From assembly GCA_037013685.1 (NCBI GenBank), contig CM072906.1, forward strand, positions 5,493,001-5,557,000: DNA of 64,000 nucleotides, given 5' to 3'. Made by a program: the position numbers and the translations under genes. The DNA comes from Acridotheres tristis. Lineage: Eukaryota; Chordata; Aves; Passeriformes; Sturnidae. This document shows positions 43,086 through 53,483 of the stretch, one piece after another (the stretch's first letter is position 1; each line of letters starts with the position of its first letter). The notes below the pieces were generated by a model. It did no database searches and had not been told where the DNA came from. It saw nothing but the letters and a program-made list of their open reading frames with translations.

Positions 43086-44524
43086 AGATTTTCACCCCAA
43101 AAAATCCCCAAACAACCCAGCAACTGGTGACCCTTTAGAGCAGGGTCCCCAAGGACCTTCCTGGGGGTTCCCATGCTGCTGCTTATCCATGGAGGTGGAA
43201 TTGGATCAAGGTCTCCCAGTGCTCCTCTGGAGAGAATCCCTAAAAATCTGATCTGAGCCAGCTGGGATGGGGTTGGAGATCACTGGGGGATCTGGTGGAG
43301 CTTTCTCAGAGCTGCCACCTCTCCTGGGCAATGGGGATCTCCTTCAAATATTGATGTATTGTGCTTGTGGATCCTTTTAAATTTATCCTTCCAGGTGAGA
43401 CTTGTGCCGTGCTGTGTGCTGTGGATCAAACCCTGCTGGGATCCTGATCCTGAATTCCCAAAGGTGTTGGCAGAGATGGACACCAGCAAAGCTGTCCTTG
43501 TCCCTTTGTCCCTTATCCCACCAGGGCTCAGCAGGGTGGCTTTGGGGGGAAAACTGGACCTTTCCTTGCCTTGTCCTGCTTGTTCCCCTCTCACTCCTGT
43601 GGCTGTGGATGGGGATTTCCTGAGAAAAGTTCCAGTTTTCCATGGAGATTTTTATTTTTTGCTGGTGGCTTGTGGCTGGCACCAGTGACATCCCAGCCAA
43701 GACCTCCTGGAATGGATCCTGAGATTTTTCCTGCCTTGCTTTGTCTTCTGCAGCCACCTGGACTCTGTCTGGTTGTGTTTGCATTGACAATTTCTCCTCC
43801 CCACCACCCTGAATGTCCCTGCTGGAGTTTGGGAACTCCTGGCACTGTTATCCTTGGCCTTGCTCCTGCTCTGCTGCTCCATTCAATATCCACCCAGGCC
43901 CTGGGACCAACCCTTGTCTCCCCTTTCTTCTGCTGTGTCCCACAGCCAGAGGAGGGTTGGGTTGAGCAAAAGACCCAATTGCTTGCTCTGAAGAAGGCTC
44001 TGCCTTCATCACCTGCTTGGAGCATCCATCTGCCTTCCCCCTCCTCTGACAGCTCTGAGAGCTCCTCCCAAGGTATTGTGATCCCCTTGAATCTTCCAAG
44101 ATCAGATTTGGCAGGGAAGGAGCTGGAGGGGTCAGGGGTGCTTCCCTGGGGCTGTGACCTCTGCTTTCACATCTGGGGGCACATCCAGGGGGAGCCCCAG
44201 CCCACAGAGGGGTCAGCTGGGGACTGGATGTGCCTTTGGATCCCGTGGGAGAAGGAGCCTGGGGCAGGGATGGAGCTGGGACAAACTCTGCAGCTGTCTG
44301 GTCATAATTCCTCCTCTTCACAGAGGGTTTGGAATACTCAGCATTCCATGTGGAATGCCCCAGAGATCCCAGCAGAGAACCTTTTTGGCAGCTGCAGGAA
44401 TCATCCCAGGCACTGGGATTTGTGGATTTTGGGGTCACAGTGGCTGCTGCAGCTCAGCCTGGGCAGTGCAGGAAGGCCTGGGATCCTCTGGATCCTCTGC
44501 ACCCCCCGGATGCCCGTGTGAATC
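43086..44524. other. Stop-poor sequence, no gene recognised
   Basis: A plus-strand open frame of 316 codons (43571-44521) ends just before the CR1 fragment. It lacks any recognisable domain and overlaps frames in other phases. I consider it chance. Confidence 0.55.
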
Positions 44525-44695
44525 CACAATGGTTTAGGTTGGAAGGGACCTTACAGCTCATGGAATTCCCACCGTGCCATGGTGAACACTTCCACTATCC
44601 CAGGGTGCTCCAAGCCCGTCCAACCTGGCCTGGGACACTTCCACAGCTTCTCTGGACAAGCTGTTCCCTCAGGATTTCAGCCCATTCCAGCGATG
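44525..44695 (-). mobile_element. CR1 LINE 3' end, internally deleted
   Basis: The plus strand reads the complement of the CR1 3' region: 'ATGGTTTAGGTTGGAAGGGA' then CCTTACAGCTCATGG, CCATGG, ACACTTCCACTA, GTCCAACCTGGCCT, GACACTTCCACAGCTTCTCT and CTGTTCC. Compared with the usual CR1 order about 20-25 bases are missing after GGCCTGGGACACTTCC. It is the least diverged CR1 tail in the window. Confidence 0.92.
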
Positions 44696-45721
44696 CTGAG
44701 ACTCCCCAGCACTGTTTTGGCGGTGCTGGCTGTGATTCCTGTCCCAAACCTCCCAGCCCTGCTTCCCTCTCCCCCTGCACGTGGTGGCAGCTCCTCTTTT
44801 TCTCCTGCCTTCCTGTTTGCCATTGCAGTTTTGCATGAGCTGGCTCTGTCAGCTCCACGCTTTCCTGCCTTTCTGCTGAGCTTGGTTGGAGCTGTGCAGG
44901 CTTTATCCCACTCCTTTTTTTATTTATTCCCATTCTTCTGCCTTGTACCAGAGCCAGGAGTGCCTCAGAGCCGGTGTTGCTCAGCTCTGCAGCTGCGTGC
45001 TCTGTACACCCTGTACCTTCACACTAAGTTTTCTGTGTCCTAAATATCTTTTTTTGGGGGAGGTATTCCCAGCTGTCCCCTTCCTCTGATGCCCACGCCT
45101 TTTGCACAGCCTCTCCTGAGGCTGCAGGTGGTTTTTCCATACCCCTGTCCCAATCCTCTGGCTGTATCTTTGTTTTTATCACCCATTTCAGCAAGTTGTA
45201 ATGACTGCTTTTATCTGTTCTCCTGGCAGTCTGGATCTTCAGGCAGTTTTTGCAAATGCTGACTTCTCTTCCCTCAGTGATCTCCTTGCCTGAAATTCCA
45301 GCTGCTGGAGATTAGGCTGTGTGCTCAAGGATATGCATCTCAAAATTGCCTCCCTTATCAGGTTTAATGGCTTTGCTGTTGCTCAGCTCTTCCTGGGCTC
45401 TTCCCATGGAAAACTTTGCAGTGCCTGCTGTACCTGGGGTGCTGGGGAGGGGGGCAGTGCTTTTGGGACCAGGGATGGGGGAGCCAGAGGTGGGGAATGC
45501 TGGAGCAGATCCTGTTTGGAGCTGCCTGCAATATAAACAGATGGTGAAGCAGCAGCAGGGTCACTTAAAAGGGGCTGTTGGAGTCATTGTGGATGCAGCC
45601 ACATCCTCAGTGCCCGTGGGAAGAGCTGCTCTGGGAGCCTGGGCAGGGAGCAGGGCTGCTCTGGGATGGATGGGGCATCCCTGGAGAGACTCCACTGCAG
45701 CACCAGTGGAATTCCCTTACG
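44696..45721. other. Unrecognised non-genic sequence
   Basis: Nothing is recognised. Confidence 0.6.
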
Positions 45722-46077
45722 TCATCCCATCCCATTATCCCATCCCATTATCCTACCCCATCCCATCCCATCCCATCCCATCCCATCCCATCCCATCCCA
45801 TCCCATCCCATCCCATCCCATTATCCCATCCCATCCCATTATCCCATCCCATTATCCCATCCCATCCCATCCCATCCCATCCCATCCCATCCCATCCCAT
45901 CCCATCCCATCCCATCCCATCCCATCCCATCCCATCCCATCCCATTATCCCATCCCATTATCCCATTATCCCATCATCCCATCCCACCCCATCCCATCCC
46001 ATTATCCCATCCCACCCCATCCCATCCCATCTCATCTCATTATCCCATCCCATCTCATTATCCCATCCCACCCCCTT
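45722..46077. repeat. (CCCAT)n pentanucleotide array, ~355 bp
   Basis: It is built from CCCAT pentamers with regular CATTATCCCAT interruptions and some CTCAT near the end. All plus-strand frames read the same pentapeptide SHPIP and all minus-strand frames read MGWDG, which accounts for open frames of 195-319 codons. The minus strand, (GGGAT)n, is an ideal quadruplex former with 2-base loops. Confidence 0.96.
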
Positions 46078-47734
46078 CCCTCCCTCCAGCCCATCCCAGG
46101 ACCAAATGCCTTCAGGGTGCCCACACCAGGGAGATCCTGTTTGTGTCCCCGAGGAACATCCCTGACTCTTCTCCTCCCAGCTGGCTGGAATTCCCATGGC
46201 ACCACCGGATTCCAAGTCCTAAACGGGCTTGGTCTGGCCCTGTGCCTGAGCAAGATCAAGGTAATTTTATTTCATTGATCAAATCAAAGGAGGATCCCGA
46301 CATGGGGGCAGTGATTCCCTGCTGCTGCCGTGCCCATGGGGTGCCTCCCAATTGGGGATGTCCTGAGGGAATCTTTGTCTGGAAATTTCCCATTTTCCTG
46401 CCTCTCTGTCAGTGCCTCTCTGTCCCTCTGTCCCAGCCCTCCAGCTCCTCTGCAGGTGGATGGGGAGAGCTGATCCCACAGACAAAAGGGGATGAGGCAA
46501 ATCCACTTATTGTGGCGTGCTGTCCCCTTGCTAAGCCCGTGTAATGTTGTTTGCTCACTTTCAATTAGCCCCGTGTTGGAATGTGCTGTGAAGCCTCATC
46601 CTCTACGAGATCAGATTAATGGGTTTGTGTCTCGTGTTTAAACACAGCCCCCACGTGTGCTGTGCTCCAAACCAATAATACTTTATCTTGATGTAATAAA
46701 AATAATTGCAGGCACAAATGGTCTCCCCTCGTGCCTGTTCCTCAGCACTCCAGGGAATTGCTGGCGCTTCTCTCCCCTTTCCCTGCTTCACCCTTGGTTG
46801 AAATCCATGAAAAAACCAGTGCTGGGATGTTCCCCAAGTTATCCTTTCATGTTCCCCCTGCTCTCCTCCCCTCCCTCCCCTTGTTCTGGGAGCCACCGAG
46901 GTTCTGAGGCTGTGTTTGAGATCTGTAAGCAGCTTTTTGCTGCAGGACCTCTTCTGCAAGGTTCAGCCCTGGCTGGATGCAATTTGTTCAGAACTTGGTG
47001 GCCCCTGTGACCTCGCACCCCAGGGCTCCTCTCTCTGAGCCTGGGCAGGGTCCCTGCGTCCCCCAGCACCTTCCTTCAGCTGCTGCCCAGCCCGGAACCT
47101 CACAAGCTCTTCTTTGGGAGCTTTTATTTTTAGTTTCTCTTCCTTCTGCTTGGGATTTCTTGCAGCTCCAACACCCTTTCACTCGATGCCATTCCAGGTA
47201 TCCTGCACATTTGGGTCCTTGACCTCTCTCCAGCTGAATTCACTAAAAATTCCTTTTGTTTCTCGGTGTCCACTCTGCTTGAAATCAAGATCCACAGCTG
47301 CAGCTTTATTCTCTTTTGTTCTGTCCTCTAATCACGTGTGGATTTAGGTCAAAGTCTTCCACTCAGGGCTCAATTCTGCAATCAGCCCTTCCACAATATC
47401 TCCATTTCTCACCAAAATAATCTAAATAATCATTGTTTCATGGGTTCAGGAGAAATTCAGCTTGCCAAGGCTTTTTCCAAACTTCCTGTAAACCAGAGTC
47501 ACTGAACTGGTTTTCACAACAATTGAAGAATTTCCCTCCCCAAGGGGAGCTTTGGTGCACAAAGAAGTCACAGCTTCACATTCCCAGTGATTCCCATGAG
47601 GAGAATTTACCCAGCCTGGGTGTCCAAACCACTTTTTCCTTCCTCTCAGTGCTTTGAGTTGCCCAGTGGGTGTTTGGGGAAGACCCAGAGCATCCAGCAT
47701 CCAACAGGGCCTGTTCTGAGCCTTTCCTGGGCTG
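46078..47734. other. Non-genic sequence with one AT-rich block (about 46555-46720)
   Basis: The 46555-46720 stretch contains 'GATCAGATTAATGGGTTTGT', GTGTTTAAACAC and 'CTTTATCTTGATGTAATAAA' without repeat words. It may be a small conserved element. Nothing else is recognised. Confidence 0.4.
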
Positions 47735-47835
47735 AGCTGTCCCAAACTTTGGGGTTGGGAGGGACCTCAAAGGCTCATTTTGTTCCAGCCCTGCCATGGG
47801 GCAGCTTCCCCTGCACCCCATCTCCCCATCCATCC
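47735..47835 (-). mobile_element. Decayed CR1 LINE 3' scrap
   Basis: 'TTTGGGGTTGGGAGGGACCT' is followed by CAAAGGCTCATTTTGTTCCA and GCCCTGCCATGGGG, the complement of the last ~80 bases of CR1. The remainder is lost or too diverged. Confidence 0.75.
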
Positions 47836-50304
47836 CAGCCTGATGGTGCCAGAGCTGAGCCTGCCCTTGGGGAGGGAGGAAAAATTCATTGCTCAGCTTC
47901 CAGGGCATTTTCTCCGCCTCGAATTTGCCAGATCCTGGGATTTGCCAGAGCTCATTAATCCCACAGAGGTGGCCGGGCTGGACTCTGCAGGTGGAGGCTC
48001 CACTCTGCTGGCTCAGAGGACACTTGATGATCTCCTGACATCGATTTTCTTCCCCCTCCTGCCCCAGGAAGCACTGGGATAATGGAATGCATATCTCAGG
48101 GAACTCATCCAGCTGCTCTCCCTCACCATTGGCCGGCTGGGCCAGTTTGACCCCCTGGGTCACTGAAACACGACAGAAATGGCCAAAAGAGCAAAATCGA
48201 GCTGGGAAGGTTGTCAAGAAGAGTAGGAAGGAAATCTCCTCGTGCCCAGCTTTGGGGCCCTTTGGAGATAAAGCTGAACTTCCAGCAGCTCAGGGCAACA
48301 TTTAATTTACTGCTTGGCTTTCCTTGCACTCCACCTGACTGCTCCTTCCCCCCTTGCTGCTCCCTGGCCAAGCCAGCCACGTCCTCCCTCCAGCTGCCAT
48401 CCCAGCCCCTGGAGGATCAGAGCTGAGCCTGACAAGCATCCCACTATCCCAAAACCCACTATTCCAGCTGGGACAGGGCCACCAGAGCCACCAGAGCCAG
48501 GCTGGGATGTGTGGGGGTGCCAGGTGAAAAAGGAGGGGTGAGGAACTCATGGCAAATAGGAGCTGACTGCCCAATAATTGTGGACAACCAGGCTTTTCAG
48601 CAGGGCCATAAATCAATGGTAGATGGAGCCATGCTGGGTGGTGCTTATTGATTTCTTTTTTTTTTATTTTTTATTTTTTTATTGGTTCTTCTTCCCGTTT
48701 TTTTTGCTGCCCACCAGAGTGGAAAAGCTCTGCAGGCAGCTCTGGGGGTTTCTCTCTGCCTGGCAGGGAGGGAGGGCAGCACTCCCAGCAGCCATCCCGG
48801 AGCCAGGTACTGGATCTGGGCCTGGCTTGGAGCCCAGCACCAGCTTTTGGGGGAAAATCGAGGCTGGAGGCAGAGGTAGGAAGGGGTTAAAAGCAGGAAC
48901 ATCTCAGCTCCAGCCAAAATCCCCTTTTAGCATCGGCAGGACCACCCTGCCCCACCCAGCTCAGTGCTGCTCATCCCTGACTCAGCCCCTTCCGTCCCTG
49001 CTTCTCCTCCTCTCTGCCACCTGCAGCTCCCAGATGGGATTTTAGGGACCTGCCAGGTCCCTCTGTCCCCTCTGTGAGGGGACACCAGGGCAGTGTGGGG
49101 TCTGTCCTAAGGGACACCCTCCACCCTTGCAGTCCCACGGACAAGAATAACTCTGCTGAAGGAAATCCAGCCACAGGACTGGGCAAAACCACGGGGGTTT
49201 GGTTGGAGCAGGGCTAAAAAATGGGATTTTTCTCCTTGTTTATGCTTTTTTAAAGCCCTTTGCTCCACCTGCTGTGCTCTGGGAGGGGCTCAGCCCTTCA
49301 AGGACATCTCTGTGCAGGATTTTGGATAATGAGGGGCTCCATGCCCTGGTCCCTCTGGGCCCTGCAGTGGCACTGGGGCTGTTGGTGTCCCCTGGCTGCT
49401 GAAGGCTGTGTTATCCATGTGGGATATTCCTTCAGGAATACCTTCCTTTCCACCATGAAAAGCTCTGCTGTTACAACTGGTCCAGGCTGTAGGGTTTGGG
49501 TTCTTTATTTTTCCCTTCTCTTTTGTTCAGGGCTGCACAGAGCACTTATGGATTCATAAAGTGGTAATTTATTGAACAAGTCTTGGGCGAAGGGAAGCAA
49601 TGAAAGCTGCGGGATAAATGACAGGAATGCTCGGGATCCGATTGCTGGCAGGAGCCTGGTGGCTCCAGGGACTCCCGTGGGGGAGCAGGAGCCTCACAAA
49701 GCCACACAGAAATGGCATTTGGGCCAAAATCAAAGCAGGGACACTCCAAGGCAGAGGTGGGGGATTTTTTTTTATCCCTGGAGATCCAGCAGCCTCTGGC
49801 TTGGAGAGGCTGGGAGGGAATTTTTGGCTGCCTGGAAATTCCGGCCATTGGAAATTCCCGTCTGCCCAAAGTGAGGATCAAGGAGATCCTCAGGGAGAGG
49901 GAGACAAAACATCAACACAGGATCACGGGGTTTTCCTGGTGCTGTGCAAAGGGAAAAGCCAAATTTGGGGATTGGGTAGGAATCTGGGTGGATGAGGCTT
50001 TTTCTCACTGTTGGAAGTCAGCACTGAGCCCCTTTCACATCTCCAGCTGCCTCTGGTCCTGGCAGTGAGGGAGGTTTGGTCCAGCCAAACTCCTGCAGTT
50101 TTCTGCTCTGGAAAACTCTCCCAGGGAAATTCCCCCTTAGCTCCACGTGGAAGCTGCTTTGGGGTTAAAAACCATGTCTGGGTGAATCCTGGAGTGAGCT
50201 TCCTACCTGAGCAGCATCAGTAAATGAATTAATGCCAGGATGAAATGTAAATTGTGGCAGCTTTAAAACGAAAGTCAGAGTTTCCAAAAGTGCTTTTAAC
50301 CAGC
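47836..50304. other. Unrecognised non-genic sequence
   Basis: T-rich run at about 48654-48705. A minus-strand open frame of about 213 codons (48217-47576) partly overlaps the CR1 scrap and is not a gene. No exon is recognised. Confidence 0.6.
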
Positions 50305-50450
50305 ACTTATTTCTGCAGCAATATAACTGTCAGCAAAGGCTTAATTCATTAGCACCAGAACAAAATGAAGACCCTGTAAATTTGAAGTCCAATTTAATTT
50401 CTCACTGAGAGCCTTTTTTTTTTTTTTCATTTTTCTTTCCCTCTGCTTTC
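50305..50450 (-). mobile_element. Diverged third copy of the 4/10.7-kb LTR family, copy C
   Basis: AGCAATATAACTGTCAGC..TTAATTCATTAGCACCAGA aligns with copy B (AGCGATGTAACTGTCAGG..TTAATTCACAAGCACCAGA), followed by a CTGTAAATTT word in place of CTGTAACTTTATT. After about 50400 the match is lost in a T run. It is older and shorter than copies A and B. Confidence 0.6.
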
Positions 50451-50642
50451 TCTCCTGCCCAAGGAAGGAGGATTTCCACCACTTAGAGCTGCTCTGGGAC
50501 TCCTGCAAATGGGATTTGCTCAGCCTGGTGAGAGAGGAGGTGGCCCTGAGAAAGGCCAGGATTGCTTGGAGAGTTCAGGAATCAAATCCACCGGGATCAG
50601 AGGGATGGGGAGGGACAAAAGGCTCAGAGGGGACACACACCA
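50451..50642. other. Unrecognised spacer
   Basis: Nothing is recognised between LTR copy C and the inverted repeat. Confidence 0.6.
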
Positions 50643-50818
50643 AACCTGGGGGATTTTAACTCAGCTGTGACCCACAGACCCTACAAACTCTTTTGGGCCA
50701 TCACTGCTGGCCCCAGGTTGGGGTCGTGGCAAGGACCTGAGTGCTCAGATCCCCAGCCCAGGGCCAGCAGTGATGGCCCAGAAGAGTTTGTAGGGTCTGA
50801 GTTAAATCCCCCCAGGTT
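50643..50818. repeat. Long near-perfect inverted repeat (fold-back)
   Basis: Inner arms 50675-50713 and 50761-50799 are 39 bases with one mismatch. Outer arms 50643-50664 and 50797-50818 are 22 bases with one or two differences. The left side carries about 10 extra bases (50665-50674) with no partner. The central spacer is 47 bases and itself holds a small CTGAG..CTCAG palindrome. RNA from either strand would fold into a hairpin of about 60 paired bases. The arms are far more alike than expected for an old element. No terminal target duplication is obvious. Confidence 0.92.
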
Positions 50819-51189
50819 GAATTCACTTAAAATCCCCCTTGCTGCTGAAGGCCAGGGTGAGGAGGCCAGGGAAGGCAGGTCCTGGCAGGGAGATGGAGGT
50901 GGCCATGGCTGGAGCTGGGGCTCCTGGGCTCCCCCACCTTGGGGGATCTGCCTGTAAAGCAGCCCCTGAGTGCCCTGCCCCGACCTCTTTGTCACCAGCG
51001 AGGGGGAGCAGTGTCACAGCCCAGCCCTGGGGGTGAATGTGCCTCTGCCAGAGCTACAGAAACCCAGCAAGGGCATCTCCCTGCCCTAAAATGTGAGACA
51101 GAGAAATGGGGGAAGGGACCTGATGCAGCTGGAGGAGCTGAAACCCCTGGTCTCCATGGAGTCTTTGTTAATACTCCTCTCATTTCCCT
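50819..51189. other. Unrecognised non-genic sequence
   Basis: Nothing is recognised. Confidence 0.6.
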
Positions 51190-51297
51190 GTCTTCATTCT
51201 TTTCTTTTTTTTTTTTTTTTTTTTTTGGTGTTTTTTTGGTTTTTTGTGGGTTTTTTAGTTTGTTTTTTTGTTGGTTTTTTTTTTTCAAGGGAGTATT
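51190..51297. repeat. T/G-rich low-complexity tract
   Basis: A long T run is followed by GTTTTTTTGG, TTTGTGGG and TTTGTTTTTTTGTTGG words. It is the same style as the 2.9-kb tract but shorter. Confidence 0.88.
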
Positions 51298-51939
51298 TTT
51301 AGCACGGAGGGAAGAGAGCAGTGCTGGTTCTCTGGATGCAGGTTGCTCAGGAGCTCCTCAGGCTGTAAATTTGAATTCCAGTGTGGTTAAACACCCCTGG
51401 CTGGAGCCACCCCCCCGTCCTGGGCTCTCCATCCTCCTCCTCCTCCACATCCCAGACCTTCCCTGGCTCTCCAAACCCATCCTCGGCTCCCGGCACAGCT
51501 CTCAGCAGGGAGAGGAGGAGGATGAGACCTTGTCCAGGTGGGTCAGGTGCTAAAGGAGGGGACAATGTGTCGTGGATGTGTCACCACCCTCCCCTGGCTC
51601 GCTCTGTCCCCTCGCTGTGCTCAGGAATTCCATGGGATGTGTTCACTCTGGGCATCACCTCAAAACTCCTCCCTCATTCCCCAAAATCCCGGCAGCACAG
51701 GGAATCCCTCCATTCCCAGCTCGGGTGCTCCTGCACCATCCCCGCATTTCCTCAGAGACCCCAAACCCCTGCAGGGAGCTCCCGGAGTTCATCTGGATTG
51801 TTAATTAAGGTAATTAATTAGCAGCGTCCTCCCGAGCGTGGCCTTGGGGACATGGTGTCGAGGAGGGGACAGGTGTGCAGGACAGGTGGGGTGGCCCAGA
51901 GAGCTCCCACCTGCTTTTTTTCCAGCCCTCTGCATGGAA
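51298..51939. other. Unrecognised non-genic sequence
   Basis: A (TCC)n run lies near 51430. Nothing else is recognised. Confidence 0.6.
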
Positions 51940-51984
51940 ATGTGGGGAAAAGGGGGAAAAGGGGGAAAAGGGGGAAAAGGGGAG
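51940..51984. repeat. (GGGGGAAAA)n array, about 4-5 units
   Basis: G runs of 4-5 separated by AAAA, repeated four times with 9-base spacing. The plus strand is a canonical quadruplex motif. The plus frame reads Gly/Glu/Lys repeats, an artefact. Confidence 0.92.
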
Positions 51985-52885
51985 GGCTGCACTTTCTGAT
52001 TGTGTTTGCTGGGATCTGCCCAGCCCAGCCCAAACATTCCCTTCCACCTCCAGCTCTTCCACCCCAGCAGTCAAACATTCAGTAGAATATTTAGGTGCAA
52101 TTAAGTCATGTAATTTCAGCTTTTATACTCCAGTAAAATATTCATTTTCACATAGCATAAAGGTTGAGACTACATCCATCAAGAATTAAGGGGAGGGGGA
52201 AAAAAAAGGATAAAGCCTGAAATGAAGTGTTTTCTCCTGTGTACGACTCTGGGTGGGGAAGAGGTGAAACGAGGGATTTGTCACGGGGAAGGAGGAGCCT
52301 TGGGAAGCACCTGGGTGTTCCCAGTGCCAGGAGAGGATGGGAATTCACTGGAGAATTCCTTTTCCTTAAGCACAACCAGCTCGTGGGCAGGGGGAGCCAG
52401 AACCAATCCAGCTCTTACAAAATAAAACAAGCTTCAAACAACACCCTTTGTAAACAGCCTGGTGGAGAAATCCCTCATATTCCAGGATTTCCAGGCTGGG
52501 AAATCTTCTCTGGCTGGATTTTGGGGTCCCTCTGGAGCTCCAGTGGCAGAAGTTTCTCCTGTTCCCCAAGAATCTGGGTCCTGGAAGGAGGGTTTGGTCT
52601 CCTTGCCACGCAGCAGAGCCAGGGATGTTGGAGCCCGGATTTCTCCCCCCTTTTCCCAGGGGTTGGCTGAACTCTGGGATACAGAAAATCCAGGAAAAGG
52701 CCACCCTGGATCTCTGCCTTGCCTGGAACCTGTCCCTGCTTCTTTTCCCCAGCTCCCGTGTCCCCAGTGCTGCACTGGGGGTCACTGGGAGCGCCTGGAG
52801 CTCCACTGGGAGCTGTGCTCAGTGCAGGGCTGGACTGACCCACAGACCTGGAGCTGCCTCAGGGAGCAGCCCCAGCCTGGCCAGT
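51985..52885. other. Unrecognised non-genic sequence
   Basis: The 52075-52200 portion is AT-rich with ATTTAGGTGCAATTAAG and AGTAAAATATTC words, but short. No gene is recognised. Confidence 0.55.
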
Positions 52886-52891
52886 GCTGGG

Positions 52892-53477
52892 CAGGAGCTG
52901 CAGGACAGTCGGGACTGACAGAGATCTCTAAAATCAGGTGTTGGAACTTGTGGTTTATTGCAAAGGGCCCTGCTTGGAGCAGGACTGTGAGAGTGGTAAA
53001 AGAAGTAAGAGAAGAGTAAAGTAAGAGAAGTAAGAGCTGTGAGAGGGTAAAAGGGATATGAGATGTAAGAGAGTAAGAGAGTGAGGTTCCCATTACAATA
53101 CAATCAATCTTCTTCTGTGTTGAATATTCTCATTTTCACTCACCAATCTAATACAAGATACAAATCCTATAGCATTTACATACAGCCTATAAGAATCACT
53201 ACATTACCAGACTGTGTTACACTTTAAACCCTAAAAACTACTTTTTGGACCCCCTTTACCAAGCTGGTAGGGTCTTCTCTGCCCTTTGAACCTGTCTGCA
53301 AGCAGAGGGGATTGTTCAATCAAGAGGGGATTATTTTCAGTTGGCCATACTATTGTTTACTATTGTTTCATACTATTGTTTTCTTTCATTTCAATCTCAC
53401 TTATAGTTTCCATTTTCTCAAAATCTTTTGCCAGGCAATCACATTTATAAGGTTTTCCATTTTCATCTTCCCCAACA
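52892..53477 (-). mobile_element. Solo endogenous retrovirus LTR, 586 bp
   Basis: On the minus strand it starts TGTTGGGGAAGATG at 53477 and carries AATAAA as the complement of 52954-52959, near its 3' end. It shares blocks with the LTR at 58319-59013 (TACAGCC..ATTACCA, TGTTACA.TTTAA, and the TGTTGG start). GCTGGG occurs at 52886-52891 and 53478-53483, consistent with a 6-bp target duplication of ERVK type. With these edges the 3' end is not the usual CA, so the 52892 edge may be off by a few bases. A GTAAGAGA-type purine repeat lies inside (52985-53085). No retroviral genes adjoin it. Confidence 0.75.
52985..53085. repeat. Purine-rich GTAAGAGA repeat within the LTR
   Basis: About 100 bases, over 80% purine on the plus strand, built from GTAAGAGA, GTAAAAG and GTGAGAG words. 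The related LTR at 58.3 kb lacks it, so it is a local expansion in this copy. Confidence 0.8.
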
Positions 53478-53483
53478 GCTGGG

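Noticed and set aside
43571..44521. 316-codon plus-strand open frame as a gene
   Set aside because: No domain, and it runs up to a CR1 fragment. Considered a chance stop-free stretch.
45319..46544. Open frames of 195-319 codons over the CCCAT array
   Set aside because: Most of their length is the SHPIP pentapeptide from a pentanucleotide repeat open in all frames.
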